Origin: CAYJFX01 sp964370315
Lineage (GTDB): Bacteria; Spirochaetota; Spirochaetia; Treponematales; Treponemataceae
Direction of reading: 5' to 3'
Assembly (NCBI GenBank): GCA_964370315.1
Contig: CAYJIS010000003.1
Coordinates: 10,855 to 74,854, forward strand
Length of the DNA stretch: 64,000 nt
This document shows positions 50,395 through 58,984 of the stretch, piece after piece. The translations under genes were made by a program, and so were the position numbers. Positions within the stretch are counted from its first letter, which is position 1; every line of letters starts with the position of its first letter. The notes below the pieces were generated by a model. That model saw only the letters and a list, made by a program, of their open reading frames with translations, was not told the DNA's origin and did not search any database.

Positions 50395-51312
50395 ATGAGC
50401 TTAGAAAAATATAAAGGAATAATACCTGCATTTTATGCATGTTATGATGCAAATGGAAAAGTAAGTCCTGAACGAATTCAAGATTTTACTAGATATTTGA
50501 TTGATAAGGGCGTACATGGTTTGTATCCGTGTGGTTCTTCAGGGGAGTGCATTTATCAAACACTCGAAGAGAGAAAAACCACGTTAGAAAATGTTATGAA
50601 GGTGGCAAGAGGTAAAGTAACGGTAATTGCTCATGTAGCGTGTAATGATATTGAACAAAGTAAAGAGCTTGCCCGTCATGCCCAGAGTGTTGGTGTTGAT
50701 GCAATTGCCTGTATTCCGCCTATTTACTTTAAGTTAAGTGATAATCAAATTGCAGTGTATTGGAATGAGATATCCAAAGCAGCTGCAGAAACTGATTTTA
50801 TGATCTATAATATTCCTCAATTAGCAGGTGTATCATTAAATGTACCTCTACTAATGGAAATGAAAAAAAATCCAAAATTTATCGGGGTAAAAAACTCTTC
50901 CATGCCCACCGTTGATATTCTGAACTGGAAAAAAGTATGTGCTAATAATGGAGTTGTTCTTAATGGCCCTGATGAGCAACTAGTTGCAGGTTTAGCTATG
51001 GGTGCTGATGGTGGAATCGGTGGAACCTATGGTGTTATGCCGGAGCTTTATTTGAAAATATATGAGTTGATGAATAAAAATGAAGTACAAAAAGCTAGAG
51101 AAGTTCAGTTTACCGTATGTTCAATTATTGATATGTTGTGTTCATGTAAAGGCAATATGTATGGTATTATAAAGGAAGTATTAAAACTCAACGGTGTGGA
51201 TATTGGAACAGCTAGGTTACCTTTAGCACAAGTAGAAAAAGAGGATACATCTAAAATAGATGCATGTTTTAATGAGATTAATAATGCTATTAAAAAATAT
51301 TCTGAATACTAG
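50395..51312 (+). CDS. nanA: N-acetylneuraminate lyase-like aldolase
   Basis: 305 residues from ATG 50395, six bases after AGGAG. Class I aldolase of the DapA/NanA family that splits N-acetylneuraminate to N-acetylmannosamine and pyruvate. Seen: GLYPCGSSGECIYQTLEER, YNIPQLAGVSLN with the catalytic Tyr, Schiff-base Lys in FIGVKNSS, and NGPDEQLVAGLAMGADGGIGGTYGVMPE, whose order and wording follow NanA (GSTGE, YNIPALSG, GADGGIGSTYN) rather than dihydrodipicolinate synthase. The adjacent epimerase supports it. E. coli has Tyr where this has Pro in NGPDE, so substrate detail may differ. Confidence 0.88.
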   Translation: MSLEKYKGIIPAFYACYDANGKVSPERIQDFTRYLIDKGVHGLYPCGSSGECIYQTLEERKTTLENVMKVARGKVTVIAHVACNDIEQSKELARHAQSVGVDAIACIPPIYFKLSDNQIAVYWNEISKAAAETDFMIYNIPQLAGVSLNVPLLMEMKKNPKFIGVKNSSMPTVDILNWKKVCANNGVVLNGPDEQLVAGLAMGADGGIGGTYGVMPELYLKIYELMNKNEVQKAREVQFTVCSIIDMLCSCKGNMYGIIKEVLKLNGVDIGTARLPLAQVEKEDTSKIDACFNEINNAIKKYSEY

Positions 51313-51320
51313 GAGAAAAA

Positions 51321-52538
51321 ATGGATACAGGATTATTTACAGAAGAATATTATAACACACTCGTTAATACTATTCTTCCGTTTTGGTTAAAACATGGTAT
51401 TGATAAAGAATACGGGGGGATTTATACTGGTCTTGATATAGATGGCACTTTAATAGAAACCGATAAATCAGTTTGGTTTCAAGGTCGTGCTCTTTGGACC
51501 TTTTCTACGGCAATTATTTTGCTTAAACAACGCCAAGAAAGTAAAAATGAAGATAACTCTCTAATAATTGAACAATGCTTACAAGCGTGTAACGATATAG
51601 TTTTTTTTATTGAAAAATATTGCACTGATACTTCTGATGGGAGAATGTATTTTCGAGTTACAAAAGATGGTAAGCCAGTAATAAAGCGATTAAGATATGT
51701 TTTTAGTGAAACATTTGCAATAATTGGTTTTGCAGCCTATGCTCGTGCTACTGGTAAAATAGAGTACTGTAAGAGAGCATTTGAAATATTTAATAATGTA
51801 CAAAAAATCCTGAATACTCCAAATGCTTTGATACCAAAATTTGATTCATTAAATAGAAAATCACGTGGGTTTGGGCTTCCAATGATTTTATTAAATACGG
51901 TCTCTGAATTACGTTTGTGTTTTGAAATGTTTGATAGTTCAAATATATCATTTTGCAATGATTTTATTGATAATGTAATAACTGAAATTAAAGAATATTA
52001 CGTTCGCCCAGAAAAAGAAGTAGTAATTGAGCAATGTAATTTTGATGGGAGTATTCAACATGAACACATTGAAGGTCGTCAGCTAAATCCAGGGCATGCA
52101 ATTGAAGGTGCTTGGTTTATCATGAAAGAAGGTTTATATAGAAAAGATGTTAATTTGCAAAAACTCGGAGTAACTATGCTCGATTGGATGTGGAAATGGG
52201 GATGGGATGAACAATACGGAGGTATAATTTATTTCAGAGATATTGATGGCAAAAGTATGAGCGAGTATTGGCATGATATGAAATTTTGGTGGCCTCAAAA
52301 TGAAGCTGTGATTGCATGTGCGTATGCCTATAAAATAACAGGTGACCAAAAATACAAAGCTAACTTCATAAAAGCACATGAATATTTTAAAGATACATTT
52401 CTTGATACTGTAAATGGTTCTTGTTTTGGTTATTTTCATAGAGACGGCTCTCGTTCTACAGATTTAAAAGGAAATATGTACAAGGGGCCTTTTCACACCC
52501 CTAGAATGTACATGGAAGTTATTGCCATAAAAATGTAG
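51321..52538 (+). CDS. N-acylglucosamine 2-epimerase family protein
   Basis: 405 residues, nine bases after nanA; ATG 51321 follows AGGAG. An (alpha/alpha)6-barrel enzyme of the AGE family (renin-binding-protein type). Seen: EYGGIYTGLDIDG, WFQGRALWTFS, HIEGRQLNPGHAIEGAWFIM with the catalytic His pair region, and WWPQNEAVIACAYAY. With the lyase it would convert N-acetylmannosamine to N-acetylglucosamine, the non-phosphorylated route used by Bacteroides-type sialic acid users. Kinase and deacetylase genes are not in the window. Ends convergently with the GGDEF gene, 42 bases apart, without an obvious terminator. Confidence 0.9.
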   Translation: MDTGLFTEEYYNTLVNTILPFWLKHGIDKEYGGIYTGLDIDGTLIETDKSVWFQGRALWTFSTAIILLKQRQESKNEDNSLIIEQCLQACNDIVFFIEKYCTDTSDGRMYFRVTKDGKPVIKRLRYVFSETFAIIGFAAYARATGKIEYCKRAFEIFNNVQKILNTPNALIPKFDSLNRKSRGFGLPMILLNTVSELRLCFEMFDSSNISFCNDFIDNVITEIKEYYVRPEKEVVIEQCNFDGSIQHEHIEGRQLNPGHAIEGAWFIMKEGLYRKDVNLQKLGVTMLDWMWKWGWDEQYGGIIYFRDIDGKSMSEYWHDMKFWWPQNEAVIACAYAYKITGDQKYKANFIKAHEYFKDTFLDTVNGSCFGYFHRDGSRSTDLKGNMYKGPFHTPRMYMEVIAIKM

Positions 52539-52580
52539 CTATTGGGTTTCTTTTATTAGATAATGTAAGACTCTCAGTTA

Positions 52581-53903
52581 CTAACGACCTTTACCATGTT
52601 TTTCTTTATATGTAAACATGTTTTTATCTGCTATTGCAAGTGTTTCACTAAGGGTTTTTGCATTTAGAGGGTAGGCTGCAAATCCAACACTCGCTGATAT
52701 ATATATTTCTGTATTGTTAACAAAGAATACTGTCTCTGCAATTGTTATAATTCTTTCTTGTAGTTGTATACATACATTGGTGTCAAATTGGGTAGGTAAA
52801 ATAACTAAAAACTCGTCTCCTCCTAGACGGGCAAGAAATGAATCTTTTTTAAAATGAGATGAAAGTCGAGAAGCAAACGTTTTTAAAACTATATCACCTG
52901 CTTCATGCCCATGTGTATCGTTTACAGGTTTAAATTTGTTTAAGTCTATATAAAAAAGAGTGCATCCGTTTTTGTTTATAAAGGGATTTTCTTTTTCGAG
53001 TAAATCAAATGCTTTTCGATTTTTAAGATTTGTTATTGGGTCTGTGATAGATTGCTCAAATGTTTTTTTCTGTTGAATTTCAATTTTTCTAAATAATATG
53101 AAGAGTAAAAGTGAAAAAGCAAAAAAAGCTAATGCTACTGCTAGCGAACTTTGTATCATTGTATATTGTATATTCGGCCGGTACAGTGATAAGCTCCAAA
53201 GCCCCTGCGCAACATTAAATGTGTGTGCAAGTGTTTTTGTATTACGTTCATAGTTTGATGATTTATATAGTTCAGAAATATTTTCATTATTAATAGAATC
53301 TATTTTCGAAGCATAACCAAATTTTTCTACATCAAGTAAGCCTGTTTTTTTTAATAAACTTTTTTCTACTGATATTAAAACTGTACTAAACCCCCAAAAA
53401 ACAGAGTCTTCACCTTGTGGTAAAATGATTGGATTCAGTGCTACGAGACCTGTCATACCGTTGTTCAATTCATATGGACCTGAAAGCGTAATTTCTCTTG
53501 TTTCTCTTGCTTTATAAGCATCATTTTTAGTTATGTCGTTTTGAAACGTGTTGAGGCCAATATACATGTTATTTTCTTCATAGGGATAAGAATTTTCTAC
53601 TATTCCGTTAGGCATGTAACTTATAGCTAAATGTAAGTCATCTTTATATAACGTGCTAAGTAAAAGGGAAATCTCTTCTTGCGGAATTGAGCCTTTTGCT
53701 AATATAATCATAGATTTTAAAATTTCGGTTGAATCTATTGCGGATTCTATTGCTTCATCAAACCTCAATTCATATAGTTCGGCAAGAGCTTGTAAACGTA
53801 CTTTTTCTCCGTCAACTAGTCGTTTATAATGTAGAGATGCGATTATTGTTGAAATAAGAATTAAAAAAAACAGTAATATTCGTGAGTTTATTTTTGTTTT
53901 CAT
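52581..53903 (-). CDS. membrane sensor diguanylate cyclase (CHASE-like + GGDEF)
   Basis: 440 residues. Span at about 8-24, an extracytoplasmic sensor of about 210 residues with a CHASE-like stretch (SGPYELNNGMTGLVALNPI), second span near 250-270 (SSLAVALAFFAFSLLLFILF), then GGDEF domain (about 285-440) with DPITNLKNRKAF, YIDLNKFKPVNDTHGHEAGD and the active LGGDEFLVIL. It makes cyclic di-GMP in response to an outside signal, unknown here. No Shine-Dalgarno precedes ATG 53903; a -10 box lies five bases upstream. The product-inhibition site (RxxD five residues before GGDEF) is not evident. Confidence 0.9.
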   Translation of the reverse strand: MKTKINSRILLFFLILISTIIASLHYKRLVDGEKVRLQALAELYELRFDEAIESAIDSTEILKSMIILAKGSIPQEEISLLLSTLYKDDLHLAISYMPNGIVENSYPYEENNMYIGLNTFQNDITKNDAYKARETREITLSGPYELNNGMTGLVALNPIILPQGEDSVFWGFSTVLISVEKSLLKKTGLLDVEKFGYASKIDSINNENISELYKSSNYERNTKTLAHTFNVAQGLWSLSLYRPNIQYTMIQSSLAVALAFFAFSLLLFILFRKIEIQQKKTFEQSITDPITNLKNRKAFDLLEKENPFINKNGCTLFYIDLNKFKPVNDTHGHEAGDIVLKTFASRLSSHFKKDSFLARLGGDEFLVILPTQFDTNVCIQLQERIITIAETVFFVNNTEIYISASVGFAAYPLNAKTLSETLAIADKNMFTYKEKHGKGR

Positions 53904-53908
53904 ACTTT

Positions 53909-53938
53909 ACTATAGACCCTTTTTAGACTTTATGTCAA
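53909..53938 (-). promoter_or_regulatory. promoter abutting the GGDEF gene
   Basis: On the minus strand TTGACA, 18 bases, TATAGT; the -10 ends five bases before the ATG and there is no ribosome binding site. Confidence 0.65.
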
Positions 53939-53991
53939 TGGATGTGTCATGCATTTAGCTGTTTTTATGCATGTGTTTATTTTTTTTATTC

Positions 53992-54037
53992 TTGACAGGA
54001 TTTAGGCTTTGTTATATACTATACATAAGTATACTAT
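53992..54037 (+). promoter_or_regulatory. promoter and palindromic operator of dinB
   Basis: Perfect TTGACA (53992-53997), 17 bases, TATACT (54015-54020). A near-perfect palindrome ATACTATAC-ATAA-GTATACTAT (54016-54037, eight of nine pairs) covers the -10 and start region, as an SOS-type repressor site would. It is not the E. coli LexA box (CTGT-N8-ACAG); a spirochaete LexA site is possible but unproven. Confidence 0.55.
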
Positions 54038-54063
54038 TATTTTGTATAGATTAAGGAATTGTT

Positions 54064-55299
54064 TTGGAATCAGTTATTTTACACATTGATATGAATAATT
54101 TTTACGCTTCAGTTGAATGTATGAAAAATCCTACACTTAAAAATTCGTGCGTTGCAGTATGTGGTAGTACTGATGAGCGGCACGGAATTGTATTAGCAAA
54201 AAATTATGGAGCAAAAAATCATGGTGTTGTGACGGGTGAAACAATTTGGCAAGCAAAAAAAAAATGTCCTTCCTTAATTGTTGTTCCTCCTAATTATGAT
54301 GATTACGTAAAATTTTCAAAACGTGCAAGGGCAATATATTCTCGTTATACTGACCATATCGAACCTTACGGTATGGATGAATGTTGGCTTGATGTTACTA
54401 AAAGTCAGTTATTTGGTAGTGGTTATCAAATTGCAGAAAAAATAAGACACAGTATAAAGTTTGAGCTTGGGCTCACTGTTTCTATTGGGGTGAGTTTTAA
54501 TAAGATATTTTCAAAACTTGGTTCTGATATGAAAAAACCTGATGCCATTACATGTATATATCCTGATTCTTTTCGTGAAAAGGTGTGGCCTTTAGAAGCA
54601 AGCAATTTATTGGGGGTAGGGAGGGCAACAAAAAAAATTTTAGACTTATATGGAATTAAAACCATAGGAAATATTGCACATGCATCAGAGAGTTTTTTAA
54701 AAAGTAAATTGGGTATAAATGGAATAAAACTTAAGCAATATGCAAATGGTGTAGATACTTCTTTAGTTACTCATAATGATGTTACTTTTCCAATAAAAAG
54801 TGTTGGGCATGGTATTACAACGATACAGGACTTAGAAAACCCTGGTGAAGTTTGGTATGTTATGCTTGAATTGGTACAAGATATAGCAAACCGCTTGCGC
54901 CTTTATGCTAAAAAAGCACAAGGGGTTAGTGTGAGTATAAAAAATAATCAATTATATACAAGGCAATGGCAATGCAAACTTGACTTTCCTAGTCAAAGTG
55001 CCTCTCTTATAGCACAAAAGGCCTTTGATCTTTTTCAAAAAAATTATGACTGGGAACATGATGTTAGGGCGGTTAGTGTATGTGCTATAAGTATTGTTGA
55101 AAAAAATATACCTATTCAACATGATTTATTTACTGATGTTGTACGTATTAAAAAACAAGAAAAACTTGATGCTGCCACTGCTTTAATACGGGAGCGATTT
55201 GGAAAGCATTCCATACGCAATGCTGTTCTTTTACAAAATAAAAAAATACCTCAGCATACAGAATGTCTTATTACTATGCCTACGGGTATGTTAAAGTGA
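54064..55299 (+). CDS. dinB: Y-family DNA polymerase (DinB/UmuC-type)
   Basis: 411 residues from TTG 54064, after AAGGA. Error-prone translesion polymerase. Seen: catalytic carboxylates in LHIDMNNFYASVE and in YGMDECWLDVT; nucleotide-binding RHGIVLAKNYGAK; helix-hairpin-helix thumb around WPLEASNLLGVGRATKKILDLYGI; and a little-finger domain after 240. The HGIVLAKN stretch and the length fit the Gram-positive-like DinB/UmuC variant. No beta-clamp motif is obvious near the end. Followed eight bases later by a small conserved gene. Confidence 0.93.
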   Translation: MESVILHIDMNNFYASVECMKNPTLKNSCVAVCGSTDERHGIVLAKNYGAKNHGVVTGETIWQAKKKCPSLIVVPPNYDDYVKFSKRARAIYSRYTDHIEPYGMDECWLDVTKSQLFGSGYQIAEKIRHSIKFELGLTVSIGVSFNKIFSKLGSDMKKPDAITCIYPDSFREKVWPLEASNLLGVGRATKKILDLYGIKTIGNIAHASESFLKSKLGINGIKLKQYANGVDTSLVTHNDVTFPIKSVGHGITTIQDLENPGEVWYVMLELVQDIANRLRLYAKKAQGVSVSIKNNQLYTRQWQCKLDFPSQSASLIAQKAFDLFQKNYDWEHDVRAVSVCAISIVEKNIPIQHDLFTDVVRIKKQEKLDAATALIRERFGKHSIRNAVLLQNKKIPQHTECLITMPTGMLK

Positions 55300-55306
55300 G
55301 ATACAA

Positions 55307-55552
55307 ATGGATGAACAACGGAAAAAAGTATATGTTGATGTTATTTTAAAAAATACAAAAAAGGGATCTCTTATTCCTCTCTCAATAGTCTGGGAAGATG
55401 GTAGGGTGTATAGTGTTGATAATGTTAAAAATATATGCCCTGCTGCTTCTACTCGCGTTGGAGGTTGTGGCATCCGTTATGAAGTTAGTATTGAAGGAAA
55501 AAATACGTATATTTTTTTTGAAGACAATAGATGGTTTGTTGAAGGAAAATAA
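55307..55552 (+). CDS. small conserved protein after dinB
   Basis: 81 residues. Begins MDEQRKKVYVDVILKNTKKG, contains PLSIVWEDGRVYSVDNVKNICPAASTR in pattern and ends FFEDNRWFVEGK. From memory, similar short proteins sit next to Y-family polymerase genes in clostridia; no function is established that I know. All-beta by composition, with GGCGIRYEVSIEGKNTYIFFE alternating. The Shine-Dalgarno is weak, so translation may couple to dinB. Convergent with nrdG six bases downstream. Confidence 0.7.
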   Translation: MDEQRKKVYVDVILKNTKKGSLIPLSIVWEDGRVYSVDNVKNICPAASTRVGGCGIRYEVSIEGKNTYIFFEDNRWFVEGK

Positions 55553-55558
55553 TCAAAC

Positions 55559-56260
55559 CTAACGTAGTTTTGCATCTTTAATAAATGTTTTAGCATAAGC
55601 AACAATTTTTTTATTTTCATTGTCTGTATAAGGCGTTATATTATTATAAGTAGGATCGAGGCAATTTTCGTTTCGAAACTGAGCAAAGTACCATGCAGCA
55701 TCAGGTGGTAATAGCTCTGCCATAAAAGGAATATCTTCTGAGCTTACAAGAGGGGGGCAAAGCACTGTTCTAAATTCCCTCTTATCATTCGGTAGTTCTT
55801 TTATTATATCTATACTTTCTAATAGCTTTTCTTTTGCGGGTCCAGAATACTTTATTATGTCATATTTTGTAGGGCTAGTTTTAATATCAATTGCGATATA
55901 ATCTGGTCTTGTTTCAGAATTACTAAATAGTTTGTGTAATTTTTCAGGAAACAGTCCATTTGTATCAAGCTTAACTTTATATCCCATTGCTTTAACTTTT
56001 TTTATGATACTTGGAATTTGATCATGTATAAGAGGTTCTCCACCAGAAATAACAAATCCTGAAAGTACCGCTTTTCGTTTTTCTAAGTGAGAATATACCT
56101 CATCTAAAGTTTGGGAATCTTGTTTTGGAATGGTTTGTAATACAAGTTCTGTATTATAGCAATATGGACAACGAATATTACAGCCACTTATAAAATAAGT
56201 GGCTGCAACGCGAGTAGGATAATCTACTAAGGTTGTCTTTATAAGAGAACCGATTAGCAT
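55559..56260 (-). CDS. nrdG: anaerobic ribonucleotide reductase activase, radical SAM
   Basis: 233 residues. Generates the glycyl radical on class III ribonucleotide reductase using SAM. Seen: SGCNIRCPYCYN with Cys27, Cys31 and Cys34 (Cys-x3-Cys-x2-Cys) binding 4Fe-4S, SGGEPLIHD for SAM, KLDTNGLFPE, and IAIDIKTSPTKY. The N-terminal GSLIKTTLVDYPTRVAATYF is the start usual for the longer NrdG group. It follows the small glycyl-radical gene by four bases, so its substrate is very likely encoded right upstream. Confidence 0.92.
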   Translation of the reverse strand: MLIGSLIKTTLVDYPTRVAATYFISGCNIRCPYCYNTELVLQTIPKQDSQTLDEVYSHLEKRKAVLSGFVISGGEPLIHDQIPSIIKKVKAMGYKVKLDTNGLFPEKLHKLFSNSETRPDYIAIDIKTSPTKYDIIKYSGPAKEKLLESIDIIKELPNDKREFRTVLCPPLVSSEDIPFMAELLPPDAAWYFAQFRNENCLDPTYNNITPYTDNENKKIVAYAKTFIKDAKLR

Positions 56261-56264
56261 AGTC

Positions 56265-56795
56265 TTATGCTACGCATTCGCTCTTTGTAGAAAATAACTT
56301 GCTTAGTTCTGAAACGTTATGAGCACGTCCTATTTCTTGTTTTTCGCTATTATATACAATAACGGTTGGAGCTGCTAAAACACCCATTTTTGTTGCGTGT
56401 TCAAGACCTTCGTTTGTATCTACATCTATATTTTTTCCAGTAACTTCTAAGTTTTCTAAGAATTTTTTTACAGGTTGACAATTAGGACATGTTCGTCTGC
56501 TTAAATATTCGTAAAAAATATCCCCTTCGACATTAACGGCTTCCACAATTTTTGAAGAAGGCACTTCTTCATGTATGGTTTGTACAGTCGTCTTAGTACC
56601 AGCATTTGTTTCCCACACAAACTGCTTTCGCAAGTCGTATTCATCGCGTTTGCCCTTGTTCCAATTCCGAACAGATCTGTAGTATCCTACTATTCGAGAA
56701 TAAACTTCAGTTTCTGTTCCGCTCACATTTTGTAACGCTTCTCTTGTTTGTGCAATGTCTGCGTCAATTTGGCTAAGAGTTCTTAATTCACCCAT
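56265..56795 (-). CDS. detached NrdD glycyl-radical segment fused to a glutaredoxin-like domain
   Basis: 176 residues. Residues 1-60 match the C-terminal end of class III ribonucleotide reductases: a helical lead, then TEVYSRIVGYYRSVRNWNKG with the radical glycine at Gly37 in the SRIVGYYR motif. Residues 90-176 look like a glutaredoxin/NrdH fold with active-site Cys103-Pro-Asn-Cys106 and the cis-proline in AAPTVIVYN. ATG 56795 has its own ribosome site (AAGGGGTG) and lies 56 bases after the nrdD stop, so it is a real separate gene. I infer it works in trans with NrdD as radical carrier and electron donor. Confidence 0.88.
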   Translation of the reverse strand: MGELRTLSQIDADIAQTREALQNVSGTETEVYSRIVGYYRSVRNWNKGKRDEYDLRKQFVWETNAGTKTTVQTIHEEVPSSKIVEAVNVEGDIFYEYLSRRTCPNCQPVKKFLENLEVTGKNIDVDTNEGLEHATKMGVLAAPTVIVYNSEKQEIGRAHNVSELSKLFSTKSECVA

Positions 56796-56851
56796 CTTAT
56801 TTCACCCCTTCTATTAATATTCTGTATACAACGTATACAGTTTTCTTTAAT

Positions 56852-58984
56852 TTATGCAGTTTTTTCTATGGCCTTTTCTCTTTCTTGCTGTAATTGAGCT
56901 AATTTTTTTTGCAATTCAGCTTCATTCTCAGCTTTGCATTTTGGACACTCAAATACTTCACCATTTAAATATCCATGGACTTTGCATATAGAATATATTG
57001 GTGATATGGTGATATATGGTATGCGGTAGTTACTAACAACTGATTTTACCAAATCCCTACATGATTCCCAATCTTTTATTGCTTCACCCATTAATGTATG
57101 GAAAACTGTTCCACCTGTATATTTTGTTTGTAAAGACTCTTGATGGTCCATTGCTTCAAAAACATCACTAGTAAAATCAACTGGAAGTTGTGATGAGTTT
57201 GTATAAAATGGATCTTTTGTTCCTGATGTAATGATCTCTGGATAAGCATCAAGGTCATGTTTTGCTAATCTATATGAAGTACTTTCTGCTGGAGTTGCTT
57301 CTAAGTTAAAAAGTTCGCCAGTTTCTTCTTGGTATTGAGACATTCTCTCTCTCATGTGAATAAGCACTTTTTCTGCAAATTCCTTTCCTTTTTTTGTTGT
57401 AATATCTACACCTAAAAAATTCAAACAACATTCATTCATACCACATAAACCAATTGTGTTAAAATGGTTGTTTAGAGTACTTAAATATCTTCTAGTATAT
57501 GGGAAAAGTCCACCGTCTAAAAGATGTTGTACAACTTTTCGTTTTGCACTTAAACTCTCTTTTGCTAAATCCATTAAGTAATCTAAACGTTCAAAAAATT
57601 GTTTTTCAGTATTAGTTATGTAAGCAATTTGTGGAAGGTTTATTGTTACAACGCCTAAAGATCCAGTAAACTCATCAGAACCGAAAAGGCCACCGCCTCT
57701 TTTTCTTAGCTCTCTTTTATCTAATTGCAAACGACAACACATTGAGCGAACATCACTTGGGTTAAGATCAGAATTTACAAAGTTTTGAAAGTAGGGTGTT
57801 CCATATTGAGCTGTCATTTCAAATAATAATTTTGCATTTTCTGAGTCCCAATTAAAGTCTTTTGTGATATTATATGTTGGAATAGGGTATTGAAATCCAC
57901 GTCCTGCTGCATCACCTTCGATCATTAAGTCAATAAAAACTTTATTGATAATATCCATTTCACCCTGACAGTCTGAATATGTAAAGTCTTGTTCTTGTCC
58001 ATCTGCAAGAGCTGGTTTATCTTTTAAGTCTTCTGGTACTGTCCAGTCTAATGTAATATTTGTAAAAGGTGCTTGTGATCCCCATCGACTTGGTGTGTTT
58101 ACACCATAAATAAAACTTTGGAGACATTGTCGTACTTCTTTTTCTGTAAGTCCATCTTTTTTAACAAATGGTGCTAAATAGGTATCAAAGGAACTAAAAG
58201 CTTGCGCTCCTGCCCATTCGTTTTGCATAATTCCCAAAAAGTTAACAATTTGTTGGATTAGTGTTGATAAGTGCTTTGCAGGGGTAGAAGTGATTTTATC
58301 AGGAACTCCACCTAATCCTTCAATAATCAGTTGTCTTATTGACCACCCTGCACAATAACCTGAAAACATTGAAAGATCATGAATATGAAAAGCTGCTGTT
58401 TTATGTGCTTCAGCAACTTGTTCTGAATAAATGTTTTTAAGCCAGTAATTTGCTGTAATAGTACCTGAGTTATGAAGAATCAATCCACCCAAAGAAAAGT
58501 TTACATTTGCATTTTCATTAACTCGCCAATCAGACTGACTTAAATAACCATTCATTGTCACATCAATGTCTAACATTAAATTTTTTGCATCTCTAATTGC
58601 TTCATGCCTAGACCTATAAAGGATATATGCTTTTGCAATTTGTACTTCATTTTGTTCAATAAGTACCGTTTCAACTACGTCCTGAATCTCTTCGATTGCA
58701 GGAATTGAATTAGCATGACGTTTTGACATTAAGTCGCAAAGTTTTACCTCTACTTCTTGTGTCAAACGTTCTGCTTTTTCATAGTTTTCTTTTCCCTCTA
58801 CAGCAATAACTGCTTTTGCTATTGCTCCCAGAATTTTTTCTCGGTTGAAATCCCCAATTTCCCCCGATCTTTTTACTACCTGCTTGATGAACATGGCCTC
58901 ATTATTATTATTTTTTTTTTGTGTTCCTAAAAAATCTTTCCACTCAGGAAACACGGTCTCCTTTTTTTGTGTTGGATTACTCAC
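56852..58984 (-). CDS. nrdD: class III ribonucleotide reductase catalytic part, without radical glycine
   Basis: 710 residues from GTG 58984 (GGGGGAAG before it, overlapping the nrdR stop); ATG 58894, preceded by GAGG, is an alternative giving 680. Reduces NTPs to dNTPs anaerobically. Seen: N-terminal ATP cone (KRSGEIGDFNREKIL, residues about 35-125), then the barrel with NFSLGGLILHNSGTI, FHIHDLSMFSGYCAGWS, YGVNTPSRWGSQAPFTN, SMCCRLQLD and GLCGMNECCLNFLG. It ends with a zinc-site region (ICKVHGYLNGEVFECPKC) and a short Lys/Glu/Gln helix, and lacks the R-V-x-G-Y motif that normally follows; that motif is in the next gene. Confidence 0.93.
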   Translation of the reverse strand: MSNPTQKKETVFPEWKDFLGTQKKNNNNEAMFIKQVVKRSGEIGDFNREKILGAIAKAVIAVEGKENYEKAERLTQEVEVKLCDLMSKRHANSIPAIEEIQDVVETVLIEQNEVQIAKAYILYRSRHEAIRDAKNLMLDIDVTMNGYLSQSDWRVNENANVNFSLGGLILHNSGTITANYWLKNIYSEQVAEAHKTAAFHIHDLSMFSGYCAGWSIRQLIIEGLGGVPDKITSTPAKHLSTLIQQIVNFLGIMQNEWAGAQAFSSFDTYLAPFVKKDGLTEKEVRQCLQSFIYGVNTPSRWGSQAPFTNITLDWTVPEDLKDKPALADGQEQDFTYSDCQGEMDIINKVFIDLMIEGDAAGRGFQYPIPTYNITKDFNWDSENAKLLFEMTAQYGTPYFQNFVNSDLNPSDVRSMCCRLQLDKRELRKRGGGLFGSDEFTGSLGVVTINLPQIAYITNTEKQFFERLDYLMDLAKESLSAKRKVVQHLLDGGLFPYTRRYLSTLNNHFNTIGLCGMNECCLNFLGVDITTKKGKEFAEKVLIHMRERMSQYQEETGELFNLEATPAESTSYRLAKHDLDAYPEIITSGTKDPFYTNSSQLPVDFTSDVFEAMDHQESLQTKYTGGTVFHTLMGEAIKDWESCRDLVKSVVSNYRIPYITISPIYSICKVHGYLNGEVFECPKCKAENEAELQKKLAQLQQEREKAIEKTA

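Noticed and set aside
50395..51312. Dihydrodipicolinate synthase (dapA) instead of nanA.
   Set aside because: The motif wording (GADGGIGGTY, NGPDE, YNIPQLAG) and the adjacent epimerase fit NanA; a dapL elsewhere in the window does not require a local dapA.
56796..56851. A frameshift or sequencing error splitting nrdD.
   Set aside because: nrdD ends in a plausible helix and stop, and the next gene has its own Shine-Dalgarno (AAGGGGTG), a clean start and an added glutaredoxin domain, so two genes are more likely.
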